From NCBI GenBank assembly GCA_035606695.1, contig DATNEW010000029.1, positions 1-64,000 on the forward strand: 64,000 nt of DNA, given 5' to 3'. Numbering within the stretch: the first letter of the stretch is position 1; each line of letters opens with the position of its first letter. Below, piece by piece: positions 1 to 7,236 of this stretch. The translations under genes and the position numbers were made by a program. This DNA is from Gemmatimonadaceae bacterium (GTDB lineage Bacteria > Gemmatimonadota > Gemmatimonadetes > Gemmatimonadales > Gemmatimonadaceae). The notes under the pieces were generated by a model, which saw only the letters and a list, made by a program, of their open reading frames with translations, ran no database searches and was not told where the DNA came from.

Positions 1-173
1 AGCGGCATCGGCGGTCGCCCCCGCTTCCCGGCGGTGGGATAGTACGGCGCGATCAACGCGCCAAGCGCGGCCCAGGGAATCACCGCATCCATCTCGGCCA
101 GGAATCGCTCGCGCCGCGTGACGCGCTTCTTCGTGCTCCACGCTTCGCCGGCGAACGTCCGCTGCTCTCCCAT
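1..173 (-). CDS. IS5-family transposase, N-terminal part (cut by window edge)
   Basis: Read on the minus strand from ATG at 173, an open frame runs off the left edge with 57 complete codons. It begins MGEQRTFAGEAWSTKKRVTR and continues through RREKF-like RRERFLAEMD, then VIPWAALGALIAPYYPTAGK and a GRPP motif. This is the characteristic N-terminus of IS5-group DDE transposases (basic KKxxTRRExFL stretch, then WxxLxxLIxPxYP). The DDE catalytic core lies outside the window, so intactness cannot be judged. An IS5-like terminus lies about 95 bp upstream of the start codon, as expected for a complete element end. The family call is confident; the subgroup is inferred. Confidence 0.85.
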   Translation of the reverse strand, partial: MGEQRTFAGEAWSTKKRVTRRERFLAEMDAVIPWAALGALIAPYYPTAGKRGRPPMP

Positions 174-268
174 GGGGCGCGCTCCGAAAAGAGAAAGGAC
201 TTCGACGCGGCAATACCGCATCGAAGCCCATTCCGCACAAGAGAAAACTCTATTAAATCAGACCTTCC
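1..268 (-). mobile_element. End of an IS5-family insertion sequence inserted in an attC site
   Basis: The inverted-repeat end reads, outward in, GGAAGGTCTGATTT (minus strand, 268 to 255). It matches the GGAAGGT start of IS5-group terminal repeats from memory of the family. It abuts CTAG at 269-272, the YTAR-type 4-bp target typical of IS5. That CTAG belongs to a sequence (ctagggcgttaggc) also found at the end of an intact attC at 1206-1219, so the element landed inside an attC and removed its left part from view. The other end is outside the window. Confidence 0.75.
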
Positions 269-282
269 CTAGGGCGTTAGGC
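269..282 (+). other. Truncated attC (right end only) cut by the IS5 element
   Basis: ctagggcgttaggc is identical to the last 14 bases of the attC at 1122-1219 and ends in the R'' core GTTAGGC (276-282). It marks the left boundary of the first cassette. The rest of this attC would lie beyond the IS element. Confidence 0.75.
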
Positions 283-309
283 AGCTATCACACTCCGTCG
301 GATCAGCAG

Positions 310-1137
310 ATGCCTTTCCTCGGTCATCTTTCGGATCTCCACGAAGTAGATCGCGGCAAACTAGCCGAACTACTCCGACCACTGGCACTTCGAAGTCGGT
401 CAGAGTATGTGAAGCTTGCTCAGCTGAGTGAGGCAGTGTCGCGCCATGACAACGCCAATGGTACCGATTGGACGGAGCGTCACGGCGCCGAGCTGCACGT
501 TTTGCTGACTGAGTACAAGTCGTTACGACAAGAGAGCCTGAACACGATCACGAATCGGGTCCAGGTAATGATCCTCGGGCTGGCGGCTATGGGCGCGCTT
601 GCCGGCGGAGCCATGACGAGTGAGGGCATCTCTCGAAGGCCCGCGCTGGTGACAGCAGTGTTCTCAGGTGCGATTCCTGTTTTTGCTTGCTTCATTTTCC
701 TCGCTTGGTTAAGCGAGGCCGTCAGATCGCATCGAGCGGGATACTTTCTCGCTTCGTGGCTCGAGCCGCGCATAAATGCGTTGGTGGGGAAGCTGACCCT
801 CAGTTTTGAGGCGTCGCTCTGGACGGGCCTCCTGCCGCGAGATGAACTCGGCGGCCCCTCGATGATGGCCTTAGCTATTCTAGGATTTGTCGCGGCGAGC
901 GCACCGCTGCTCGGGCTCGTGATATCGAATCGGCCATTCGGCTTTTGGGGCGGGTCGCCAATACCTCAGGTCTGGGGTCCTTGGATTGGCCTCGCCGTCG
1001 TCGCGGTGTACTCGTTGTCGCAAATGCATCGGCTGAAGAACAAGAGTCAGCTGGTCGCTGCGGTGTCCGGCGAAACGTCTTTGCCGGGAGACGCTGGCGA
1101 GACTGGTTCCAGCCGCAAGCTGCCTAACGAACGCTGA
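310..1137 (+). CDS. Cassette 1: unknown multipass membrane protein
   Basis: The 275-residue product was not recognised. ATG 310 is chosen because it lies 28 bp after the attC core; the frame is open upstream only through IS and attC sequence. The first ~80 residues are soluble, charged and likely helical. Four hydrophobic segments follow, at about 84-104, 111-136, 185-206 and 222-239. The region between segments 2 and 3 (140-180) is moderately polar. The stop codon lies inside the attC (1135-1137), so the last residues (LPNER) are encoded by attC sequence. There is no visible promoter or strong ribosome site in the 27-bp leader, as is usual for cassette genes. Confidence 0.7.
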   Translation: MPFLGHLSDLHEVDRGKLAELLRPLALRSRSEYVKLAQLSEAVSRHDNANGTDWTERHGAELHVLLTEYKSLRQESLNTITNRVQVMILGLAAMGALAGGAMTSEGISRRPALVTAVFSGAIPVFACFIFLAWLSEAVRSHRAGYFLASWLEPRINALVGKLTLSFEASLWTGLLPRDELGGPSMMALAILGFVAASAPLLGLVISNRPFGFWGGSPIPQVWGPWIGLAVVAVYSLSQMHRLKNKSQLVAAVSGETSLPGDAGETGSSRKLPNER

Positions 1138-1219
1138 AGCTGACAAGGGAGCTATTGATCATGCGCACTTCGTGCGCATTCTTATGTGATTCCCTTGCAG
1201 CTTAGCTAGGGCGTTAGGC
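1122..1219 (+). other. attC site 1
   Basis: R' GCCTAAC (1122-1128) and R'' GTTAGGC (1213-1219) are perfect complements. The inner boxes AAGCTGACAAGGGA and TCCCTTGCAGCTT pair except for one unpaired A, the extrahelical base that fixes strand polarity in attC folding. The centre carries a GC hairpin (ATGCGCAC/GTGCGCAT). Length is 98 bp. This is a textbook attC. Confidence 0.92.
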
Positions 1220-1250
1220 AGCATCCATCCCACGAGTGACGGTCAGGGCA

Positions 1251-2324
1251 ATGCTCGTCTATCTTGATTCCGGCGACATCGCCAACCTCGAACGATTGGC
1301 AGCGCGCGACCCGAACGCGTTCGCCGGCTTCATTGAAGCATGGGTCGCGCGCTCGTGCACGCTCGCGCTCTCACTTCATCACGCGCAGGAAATCAGCCAG
1401 CTGGCGGACGATGCCAGTCGGGAATGTCGGCTTGCATTGCTTTCCCGTTTCCCAGACATCCGATACGAGTGGGGTGGCTCGTATCAGGTCGCCCGTCTTG
1501 AAGCCCTCGCGCAGTTGATCGCACGTCTCGAGGGCACTCAAGCGGATTACGTTCGTGACGTTGGTTCCAGACTCTTTCAGCAACAAGGGCTTGAGCCACT
1601 TGCGGAGACCGTTAGCGAGGAGGGTCCGCGGCTTCGAGCACTGCAGGCGGAACAGGTTGCGACGTCGGCGATTCGCGGAGATACGCGCGGTGTGAAGCTC
1701 CCCCACTCGTATCGAAAGCAAGCGCTAAACAAAGTGGACTTGTCACACATTGCGTCCATCTCTTCCCGCGCACTCGCGATGGACGGCCTCACAGCATTCA
1801 CGCATGCGGCTGCGGCCCCGACCGTCGCAGCGATCAACGCTCACCTAGCAAGCGCTCCCAATGTGCGCGTCGCCTTCGAGCGAGCGTATGAATTGGAGGG
1901 CCTTGATGTCATTCGTTCGGTGGACGACGAGGATATTCATCGCGTCGCCACATTCTTCTCCGTAGCTCGAGAGGTGGCATCAGAGTGCGCTACGGAACTT
2001 GGCGCGGATGCCGCGATCGCGTTGCGCGCTCTCAATCCATACGAATGTCCGGGCGTGTGCGTGGAGATGGCGGTCAGCCGAGCGCAGGACCTCAGTGCCC
2101 AGGCGGCCGACGCAAGCGATGAGCCCGACCGCGCTCATATGAGCTACTTACCATACGTCGATGCAATGTTCGCGGATCGGCGAACTGTTGGCTTCCTGGA
2201 GCAATCCGCACGGTCGGGCAAGGCCGGGCCACTGCTCGCCACACAGTCACGACGTCTGGCGCGGAGTTCCGACCTGTCACGCTTCTTCGAAGTACTCGAC
2301 GCGATCACGCGCAATGCTGCCTAA
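1251..2324 (+). CDS. Cassette 2: unknown protein with possible PIN-like features
   Basis: The product is 357 residues from ATG 1251; a GTG at 1236 in frame would add five residues. The N-terminus MLVYLDSGDIANL resembles the first strand and acidic residue of PIN-like nucleases. Near the C-terminus, HMSYLPYVDAMFADRRTV resembles the PIN-like pattern in which a conserved D precedes a (D/N)xR turn. The middle is Ala-rich and helical. These similarities are by eye only and no full catalytic set is established, so a PIN-like RNase or toxin role is a hypothesis. The stop TAA (2322-2324) lies within attC site 2. There is no partner antitoxin gene in the same cassette. Confidence 0.65.
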   Translation: MLVYLDSGDIANLERLAARDPNAFAGFIEAWVARSCTLALSLHHAQEISQLADDASRECRLALLSRFPDIRYEWGGSYQVARLEALAQLIARLEGTQADYVRDVGSRLFQQQGLEPLAETVSEEGPRLRALQAEQVATSAIRGDTRGVKLPHSYRKQALNKVDLSHIASISSRALAMDGLTAFTHAAAAPTVAAINAHLASAPNVRVAFERAYELEGLDVIRSVDDEDIHRVATFFSVAREVASECATELGADAAIALRALNPYECPGVCVEMAVSRAQDLSAQAADASDEPDRAHMSYLPYVDAMFADRRTVGFLEQSARSGKAGPLLATQSRRLARSSDLSRFFEVLDAITRNAA

Positions 2325-2418
2325 CGAACATTGCGGCTGACAAAGGATCGCTATTGATTGTGCGCGCTCCGCGCGCACTCTTATTTGACTCGCTTGCAAC
2401 TGAACTCAGGCGTTAGGC
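2319..2418 (+). other. attC site 2
   Basis: R' GCCTAAC (2319-2325) and R'' GTTAGGC (2412-2418) are perfect complements 100 bp apart end to end. The centre contains the hairpin GTGCGCGC/GCGCGCAC. The left arm GCTGACAAAGGAT and right arm CGCTTGCAACTGA are related to, but more divergent than, those of site 1. Confidence 0.9.
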
Positions 2419-2434
2419 CGATGCACAAACTTTT

Positions 2435-2851
2435 ATGCCAAATTCCGTGACGGATTCATCCGGCGAACCTCTTCCGAATGTCGCGGTTGAACGCATCTCT
2501 CTCGTCGCGGCGTATTTTGGCCTGTGCACTGTCGGCGCGGCCTTCGCGACAGTGTTAGCGATCATCGCGATTGCGTTCCCAAAACTGGGATGGCATGAAC
2601 AGACCCAACCCCAATTGGGTAGGCCGGGCGTGGCCGTCACGCTGCTCGTTCTCCTCACGTTCGCACTCGGCAACACGTATCTCCAACTGCGCCGCCGCCG
2701 ACGCATCGGTGCGCTGTTGGCTGGCGCCTGTCTGGGTGCTGCCGTCGTCAACTCACTTTGGGCGCACGAGTACAGTTGGTGGATTTTAGCGCAGACGCTC
2801 GGTGTCGTCCTTCTCATTCGTGCGTGGCGATACCTTGAGCCGGGGGCTTGA
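2435..2851 (+). CDS. Cassette 3: unknown small membrane protein
   Basis: The 138-residue product was not recognised. There are hydrophobic segments at about 22-48, 65-83, 92-107 and 114-130, which suggests four membrane passes. A basic loop (RRRRR at about 86-90) would favour a cytoplasmic location between segments 2 and 3. The gene starts 17 bp after the attC 2 core and stops 13 bp before attC 3, a typical one-gene cassette. No promoter or clear Shine-Dalgarno site is visible. Confidence 0.7.
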   Translation: MPNSVTDSSGEPLPNVAVERISLVAAYFGLCTVGAAFATVLAIIAIAFPKLGWHEQTQPQLGRPGVAVTLLVLLTFALGNTYLQLRRRRRIGALLAGACLGAAVVNSLWAHEYSWWILAQTLGVVLLIRAWRYLEPGA

Positions 2852-2864
2852 ATCCGTCGCGCCG

Positions 2865-2963
2865 GCCTGACGAACGCTGAAGCTGCCGAGGAGGCTATTG
2901 ATGATGCGCGCTGCGCGCATTCTCATATGATTTCCTCGCAGCTTACCTGGGGCGGCGTACGGC
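2865..2963 (+). other. attC site 3 (slightly degenerate cores)
   Basis: R' GCCTGAC (2865-2871) and R'' GTACGGC (2957-2963) deviate from consensus. The inner boxes AAGCTGCCGAGGA and TCCTCGCAGCTT pair with one extra unpaired C, again the extrahelical base of attC folding. The centre hairpin is ATGCGCGC/GCGCGCAT. Length is 99 bp. Confidence 0.85.
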
Positions 2964-2979
2964 AACCACGCATCGCAAC

Positions 2980-3228
2980 ATGCCACTTTCCGAACTCGAG
3001 GTCGGCCCGCTGGTTTGGGTAGACGTGCGCGATGGAGTCGTCAGTCCGCTCGACCCGACGGTCCTCGCGCAATGCAAGTTCTGCGGATATTTCGTGCAAA
3101 CGCACCTGCCGGACGCCTGCGAGTGCGGCCGAATTCGCTGTACCGTGGTCGGCGATCGAGCGCAGGTGGTGAGTTCAGCGGATGAACCCGAGTATTGGCG
3201 ACCCCCGTCCGATGCGCATGGCGTATAA
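2980..3228 (+). CDS. Cassette 4: small Cys-rich protein, possibly zinc-binding
   Basis: The 82-residue product has cysteines at 32, 35, 47, 49 and 54 arranged as CKFC and CECGRIRC. CxxC followed by CxC suggests a small zinc ribbon or knuckle, but no named family was recognised. The gene begins 17 bp after the attC 3 core. Its stop TAA (3226-3228) lies inside the R' box of attC 4. Function is unknown. Confidence 0.65.
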   Translation: MPLSELEVGPLVWVDVRDGVVSPLDPTVLAQCKFCGYFVQTHLPDACECGRIRCTVVGDRAQVVSSADEPEYWRPPSDAHGV

Positions 3229-3340
3229 CGAACGCCAGCTGACGAGTGCTGCATCTCGGCAGGATGGCGCCCGCCGGTATCGCGATTTAGTCTTTTGATA
3301 TATCGCCTTGAAGACTCGCAGCTGAGCCAGACGGCAATCG
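3223..3340 (+). other. attC site 4, right core lost
   Basis: The inner boxes CAGCTGACGAGT (3236-3247) and ACTCGCAGCTG (3314-3324) pair with exactly one unpaired A, as in sites 1 and 3. The left core reads GTATAAC (3223-3229). At the spacing where R'' should lie (3334-3340) the sequence is gcaatcg, which is not a usable GTTRRRY core. The recognisable array ends here, which suggests a rearrangement boundary. Confidence 0.7.
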
Positions 3341-3395
3341 ATCCGTTTTGGCGCAATCCCAAGTCGAGCAAGAACTCCGGACAACCATCGCGATA

Positions 3396-4973
3396 TTACC
3401 GTATGCTCTTGATCGCGGCGCGAGCGGTCGACGGCTGAGCGAGTCCGGGAAGAAAACTGAAGTCAGCCGTCGCCTTGTCCCGTCCACCAACCGCCAGCGT
3501 CGCAAAGTTGTGGCAGCTGATGCACGAGCCAGGGCCCCGGTGTCCCGTATCACTCAACGTGAAATTCTGGATGTACGTCTCGAGTGTGACGTTCGACAGC
3601 ATTCCCGGCACAGCGTCCGTGGGCACGGGATTGGTCGTCTGCCGCGTAACGGCGGCACCCCACTGCGTGCCGATCAGGGCGTAATTCCTGAACGGCGTCT
3701 GGACGGAAGCCAACGCTTTTTGCCACTGCCTATTGATCTGCGCGGTGAGTGGATAAGGCGCCCAACAGCGCGATACCTGCGGTAGCGCGCTCGCCGGCGT
3801 CGTCGCGCCATTGGCATAGGGCTGCGCTGCACTCCACACGAACCGTTTGTCCGCCTTGTTCGACACCGGAATGATGTTCGTTCCCGCGACGTTCGCGCTC
3901 TTGTTGAAGTACGAATAACGAGTTGACGTACTCGGCGCCGCCGCCCCGCAGCTCGGCTGGTTCATCCAGTTCGCACGGGGCGAGCAGGCGCTCACCACGC
4001 TACACGGCGACTTGGCCAGCGGCGCGTTGTCCACGTGCTCGAACGTCGCCCAGATCCATTGCGGCTTCAGGTTCGCGTTGACGGCGTTGGGCGGGTTCCG
4101 CTGGATGATGTGCATGCCCACGAGGCCCAGTGTCACCGTCGCGCAGATCGGCTGGTTGGTGACGACGAGGTCTCCGGCCACGGCGAGGATCGCGCGCTCG
4201 GTGAAATAGCGCGTCGTGTCATCCCCGGCGTTCGCGTTCATGATGCGCCACGACGTCTTGACCTCGATCGAGCCATTGGCGCCGGTCGGCGTCGTCGCCG
4301 ACGCGGTGAATTGCGCGCCCGCTGGATTGTATTTCACGAACGTGTCCTGCCCCGCGATCGTCGTGAGCGTTTGCGAACGCTTGCCATCCGGCGCCTGGAG
4401 ATAATTCGCCTCGATGTCGTTCACTCGGCGCTCGTAGACCGTCCAGTTCCCATTGACGTCGATCAGCGGCAGGTCGGTGGACGCCTGGAAAAACTCTTCG
4501 TTGTTCGGCGCGGGCTTTCCCTTTCCGTTCGAGCCGATCGAGAAGACGGTGAGGTTTGACGGGTTGGCGCAGTTGGCGATCTTCGGCGAATTGCCGAACA
4601 GCGCGCTGATCCGCTTGAAGTTCTCCCACACCCGTGGCCCGGCCGCCGTGAGTCCCTTCGCCGGCGGCTGGGTCGTCGCGTTGGCGGCCCAGTTGAGCGC
4701 GACGAACATTTGCCACGCCATGTTGTCGAACGGGGTCTCCACGTCCGTCGCGGAACTCGTCGGCGCCTTGCCGAAGATTCCGCCGTAGTCGAGCGCCCTT
4801 TTGAGGGACGAATCCGTCCCGATGTAAGCGGGCACGATGGAGCACAATGTGTTCGACTCATTGGCGCAGAGGACCGCCACGGGAACGTACGGCGCCCGGA
4901 CCGTGGTCCGATCACGTACGGCCGCCGTCACACCAAGCAGAAGAATCGCGGATACGGCAAGGAGTCTTTTCAT
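3396..4973 (-). CDS. Exported protein with a C-terminal c-type heme motif
   Basis: The product is 525 residues. ATG 4973 is chosen over an upstream in-frame start because MKRLLAVSAILLLGVTAAV is a signal peptide. Near the C-terminus, CISCH (484-488) is a CxxCH heme c attachment motif in the context GPGSCISCHNF, so the protein should be periplasmic and carry one covalent heme. The long middle (about 60-480) has several scattered cysteines and was not recognised. It resembles hypothetical proteins whose only annotated region is a terminal cytochrome c motif. The gene lies opposite in direction to the cassette genes and lacks a flanking attC in its own orientation, so it is probably not a cassette. 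The electron-transfer partner is unknown. Confidence 0.7.
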   Translation of the reverse strand: MKRLLAVSAILLLGVTAAVRDRTTVRAPYVPVAVLCANESNTLCSIVPAYIGTDSSLKRALDYGGIFGKAPTSSATDVETPFDNMAWQMFVALNWAANATTQPPAKGLTAAGPRVWENFKRISALFGNSPKIANCANPSNLTVFSIGSNGKGKPAPNNEEFFQASTDLPLIDVNGNWTVYERRVNDIEANYLQAPDGKRSQTLTTIAGQDTFVKYNPAGAQFTASATTPTGANGSIEVKTSWRIMNANAGDDTTRYFTERAILAVAGDLVVTNQPICATVTLGLVGMHIIQRNPPNAVNANLKPQWIWATFEHVDNAPLAKSPCSVVSACSPRANWMNQPSCGAAAPSTSTRYSYFNKSANVAGTNIIPVSNKADKRFVWSAAQPYANGATTPASALPQVSRCWAPYPLTAQINRQWQKALASVQTPFRNYALIGTQWGAAVTRQTTNPVPTDAVPGMLSNVTLETYIQNFTLSDTGHRGPGSCISCHNFATLAVGGRDKATADFSFLPGLAQPSTARAAIKSIR

Positions 4974-5156
4974 GGTGCGCACCTTGTCAGGTCTTTGGGA
5001 GTGTCCGTCGCGAATCGCCCGGCGAAAGTACCGCCGGCAATTCTGCACGACAACCCTTCATTCGAGACGCTGAAGAACTTCCAGCTCGACATCCCGACGC
5101 AAGCACCGGCACCGAACGCAGAGAGCCAGACTGCGGCCTTGCGGAGCGTGACATCA

Positions 5157-5809
5157 TAGTAGCCGGCGACCTGTCAGAACGTCGCGCGTACCGCTTCACT
5201 GGCTTCGCCACGCGCGACGATACGTCGCTGCGTGAACGACTCGCGATGCGCGATGCAGAAACCGCGCTCGGGCTATCGCCGTCCGCACATCGCTTCGTCT
5301 ATGGTCCGCTCCGTGATGGGTGTGTGATCCGTGTGCTCAGCGTCGTCAATGATTTCGCGCGCGTGTCCGCTGCTCACCTCCGGTGGCTCACTGCCGGCGC
5401 CGCGCGTGATCCAGCTGCTCGACGAACGCGCGCGCATGACGCCGCTCCCCGCGCCATCGTCTGCGAAAATGGCGCGGAGTTCACGAGACAGGCGTTCGAC
5501 CAGTGGGCGCACAACCGCGGCATCACGCTCCACTTCATTCGCCCAGGCAAGCCGAGCGAGAACTGTTACGTCGAAAGCTTCAATGGCCGACTCAGCGATG
5601 AATGCCTCAACGAGAGCTCGTTCGTGAACCTGGCCGATGCGCAACGCACCATCGAAGCGTGGCGCATCGAGTACAACGAAGCTCGGCCGCACAGCGGCCT
5701 CGCCCTTCGAACCCCGGCGGAGTTTGCGGAGACTACCTGTTGCTCACACCTTCTACCCAGTCCGATCGACAGGAATAGCTGGATCAAGAATAGGGGTCAC
5801 GTCAATTAG
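5157..5809 (+). pseudogene. Decayed IS3-family transposase (OrfB)
   Basis: Pieces of an IS3-type OrfB integrase are collinear but damaged. LSERRAYRFTGF near 5177 matches the N-terminal region. The usual GYRR stretch appears only in another frame near 5268. IRVLSVVNDF near 5325 is the first core strand. SLPAPRVIQLLDERARM near 5390 lies in a shifted frame. IVCENGAEF, HFIRPGKPSENCYVESFNGR, DECLNE and EYNEARPHSGL (about 5455-5700) are the C-terminal half of the DDE core. The second catalytic Asp is Glu here (CENG instead of SDNG), and the first acidic region is deleted. At least two frameshifts and an internal deletion make it non-functional. It ends next to an attC half-site. Confidence 0.85.
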
Positions 5810-5811
5810 AC

Positions 5812-5841
5812 TTCCTTGCAGCTCTAGCTTCGGTGTTAGCT
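5812..5841 (+). other. attC right half next to the IS3 remnant
   Basis: ttccttgcagctc followed by ten bases and GTTAGCT reproduces the L''-R'' half of attC sites 1 and 3 (TTCCTTGCAGCTT, nine bases, GTTAGGC). The left half is missing and replaced by the IS3 remnant, so an IS appears to have interrupted a second attC. Confidence 0.6.
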
Positions 5842-5992
5842 GCGTTAGCTTGCAATAAATCTCGCTTCCTGCCTTGCAAAAATACGATCCTGATTTTCGG
5901 TGGCTCCGGTCGCCTATCGCTGCGATCAGAATGCATGCAAACTCTTCGGAGAGGCAGATACAGGAACGCAACCAAATTCTGGTCGAGGTGCA

Positions 5993-6598
5993 ATGGGTAC
6001 GGCAACGGACGACGGCTCGAACGGATATGAAGCGGTCGCGAACATGTACATTGCCGGACGCGGTACCCGGTCTCCCGCCGGCGACTCGATCGGTGCCGCG
6101 GTCGTCAAGGCCTGGGCAGACGCCTTTCCCCGCGGCGCGACGGTGCTCGACCTCGGCTCGGGTCCCGGTGAACCGAGCACCCGGATCCTGCAAGAGGCGG
6201 GTCTCACGACGTACGCGGTCGAGGCGTCACCGACGATGGTCGCAGCGTTCCGCGAGCGGTTCCCGGATGTGCCGATTGAGCGAAATACCGTCGAGGCATC
6301 AGAGTTCTTTAACCGAACCTTTAGCGGCGTGCTTGCCTGGGGCCTGTTGTTCTTACTCGACCCCGCCGCGCAAGCGCTCGTCATCAAAAAGGTCGCGCGC
6401 GCCCTCGAGCCACAAGGACGCTTTCTCTTCACGGCACACCGCGAGCCTTTGGAATGGTTGGACGCCATGACCGGACGCCGGTCGCAATCTCTCGGCGAGC
6501 ACACGTATGAGCGATTGCTGCGTGACGCTGGCCTGACGTGGGTCGCCGACGCCAAGGATGAGGGCGAGAACCATTATTACTTTGTCGAGAAGGCGTAG
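5993..6598 (+). CDS. Class I SAM-dependent methyltransferase
   Basis: The product is 201 residues from ATG 5993, preceded by a GAGGTG ribosome-binding site; the longer upstream frame reads through attC-like DNA. The glycine-rich SAM-binding motif I is VLDLGSGPGEPS (51-62). An acidic residue ends the next strand (AVEAS), and a post-II region reads FSGVLAWGLLFLL. The fold is the Rossmann-type methyltransferase; the substrate is not predictable. The gene lies between two attC half-sites and may be an old cassette gene. Confidence 0.85.
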   Translation: MGTATDDGSNGYEAVANMYIAGRGTRSPAGDSIGAAVVKAWADAFPRGATVLDLGSGPGEPSTRILQEAGLTTYAVEASPTMVAAFRERFPDVPIERNTVEASEFFNRTFSGVLAWGLLFLLDPAAQALVIKKVARALEPQGRFLFTAHREPLEWLDAMTGRRSQSLGEHTYERLLRDAGLTWVADAKDEGENHYYFVEKA

Positions 6599-6631
6599 TC
6601 CGGATCGTCACTCTGGGGGTCCTTTCGCGAG

Positions 6632-7132
6632 ATGAGTGACACACCTCTCTTACGCCACTATTGGTTCCCAGCGAGTCACGGCCTCGGCATCGGCGTCACG
6701 GCGCCCGACGCGGGCACGGCGTGGTTCGCCGCCAAAGCCGCGTTGCATCGGCTGCCGCCCGGGACGACGCTGACGGGCCAATACGTCGAAGACGTTGATC
6801 CACAATCGCTCGACGTCGGTGACATCGCCGCGCCGATCACTGTGCCCGGCGTCTGGTTTCCGGCCGGCGAAGCGCGGCCCGTCCAGATACGCGTCGCACC
6901 AACGCCCGACGAAGCGCGGTCCGGCTTTGTTTTCGTCGCCGACGATGGGTCGGCACGCGAACTCACCGCCGCCGAGGCGGACTTTCTCGCGACTGCATTT
7001 GACGCGGGTGACGGTGCGCGCCCGTACGTAAAGCGCCACTATGATTCTCGAACGCCCGATGGCCGGCTCCTCGGATTTCTGCCTCGAGCCGAACTGCCCG
7101 AAGGACTCAGCGTTCGGACGCGCGATTCATAG
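6632..7132 (+). CDS. Unknown protein, 166 residues
   Basis: No family was recognised. The N-terminal half (about 1-75) is a compact mixed sequence starting HYWFPASHGLGIGVTAPDAG. The C-terminal half contains FVFVADDGSARELTAAEADF and ends with LLGFLPRAELPEGLSV. There is no signal peptide, membrane segment or cysteine. It starts 33 bp after the methyltransferase stop, so the two could be cotranscribed. It sits in the accessory region with attC remnants on both sides. Confidence 0.6.
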   Translation: MSDTPLLRHYWFPASHGLGIGVTAPDAGTAWFAAKAALHRLPPGTTLTGQYVEDVDPQSLDVGDIAAPITVPGVWFPAGEARPVQIRVAPTPDEARSGFVFVADDGSARELTAAEADFLATAFDAGDGARPYVKRHYDSRTPDGRLLGFLPRAELPEGLSVRTRDS

Positions 7133-7236
7133 CGAGCGATGCCGAGCCATCGTGTCCCCACGCTCGGATTAGACTTCCTTGCTCAACTACAACCCTAGAT
7201 GACACCCACGCATCCCTTGCTGGTCAACGATCTCTC

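Larger units (their letters stand above)
269..3340 (+). mobile_element. Integron cassette array without integrase (CALIN-type)
   Basis: Four consecutive single-gene cassettes, all on the plus strand, are each followed by an attC-type imperfect palindrome at 1122-1219, 2319-2418, 2865-2963 and 3223-3340. The sites are 98-118 bp and clearly related. They share left arms starting near AACGAACGCTGAAGCTG, a central GC hairpin and right arms near TTGCAGCTTAGC. Cassettes run from one GTTAGGC-like core to the next, with very short leaders (12-32 bp) between core and gene. No integron integrase or attI is visible; it could lie left of the window or have been lost. Homogeneous attC sites are typical of chromosomal arrays. 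Confidence 0.85.

Noticed and set aside
1-3340. Integron integrase (intI)
   Set aside because: No tyrosine-recombinase motif was found on either strand in this region, so the array is described as lacking an integrase within the window.
4035-4559. Long plus-strand frame opposite the cytochrome-like gene
   Set aside because: It is Arg-rich with no recognisable motif and lies antisense to a gene with a signal peptide and CxxCH motif; a shadow of high-GC coding.
7132-7200. Possible attC between the 166-residue unknown and the NIF3-like gene
   Set aside because: attagacttccttgc is shared with the attC half at 5812, but no consistent R'/L' complement or GTTRRRY core could be aligned, so it is not called.
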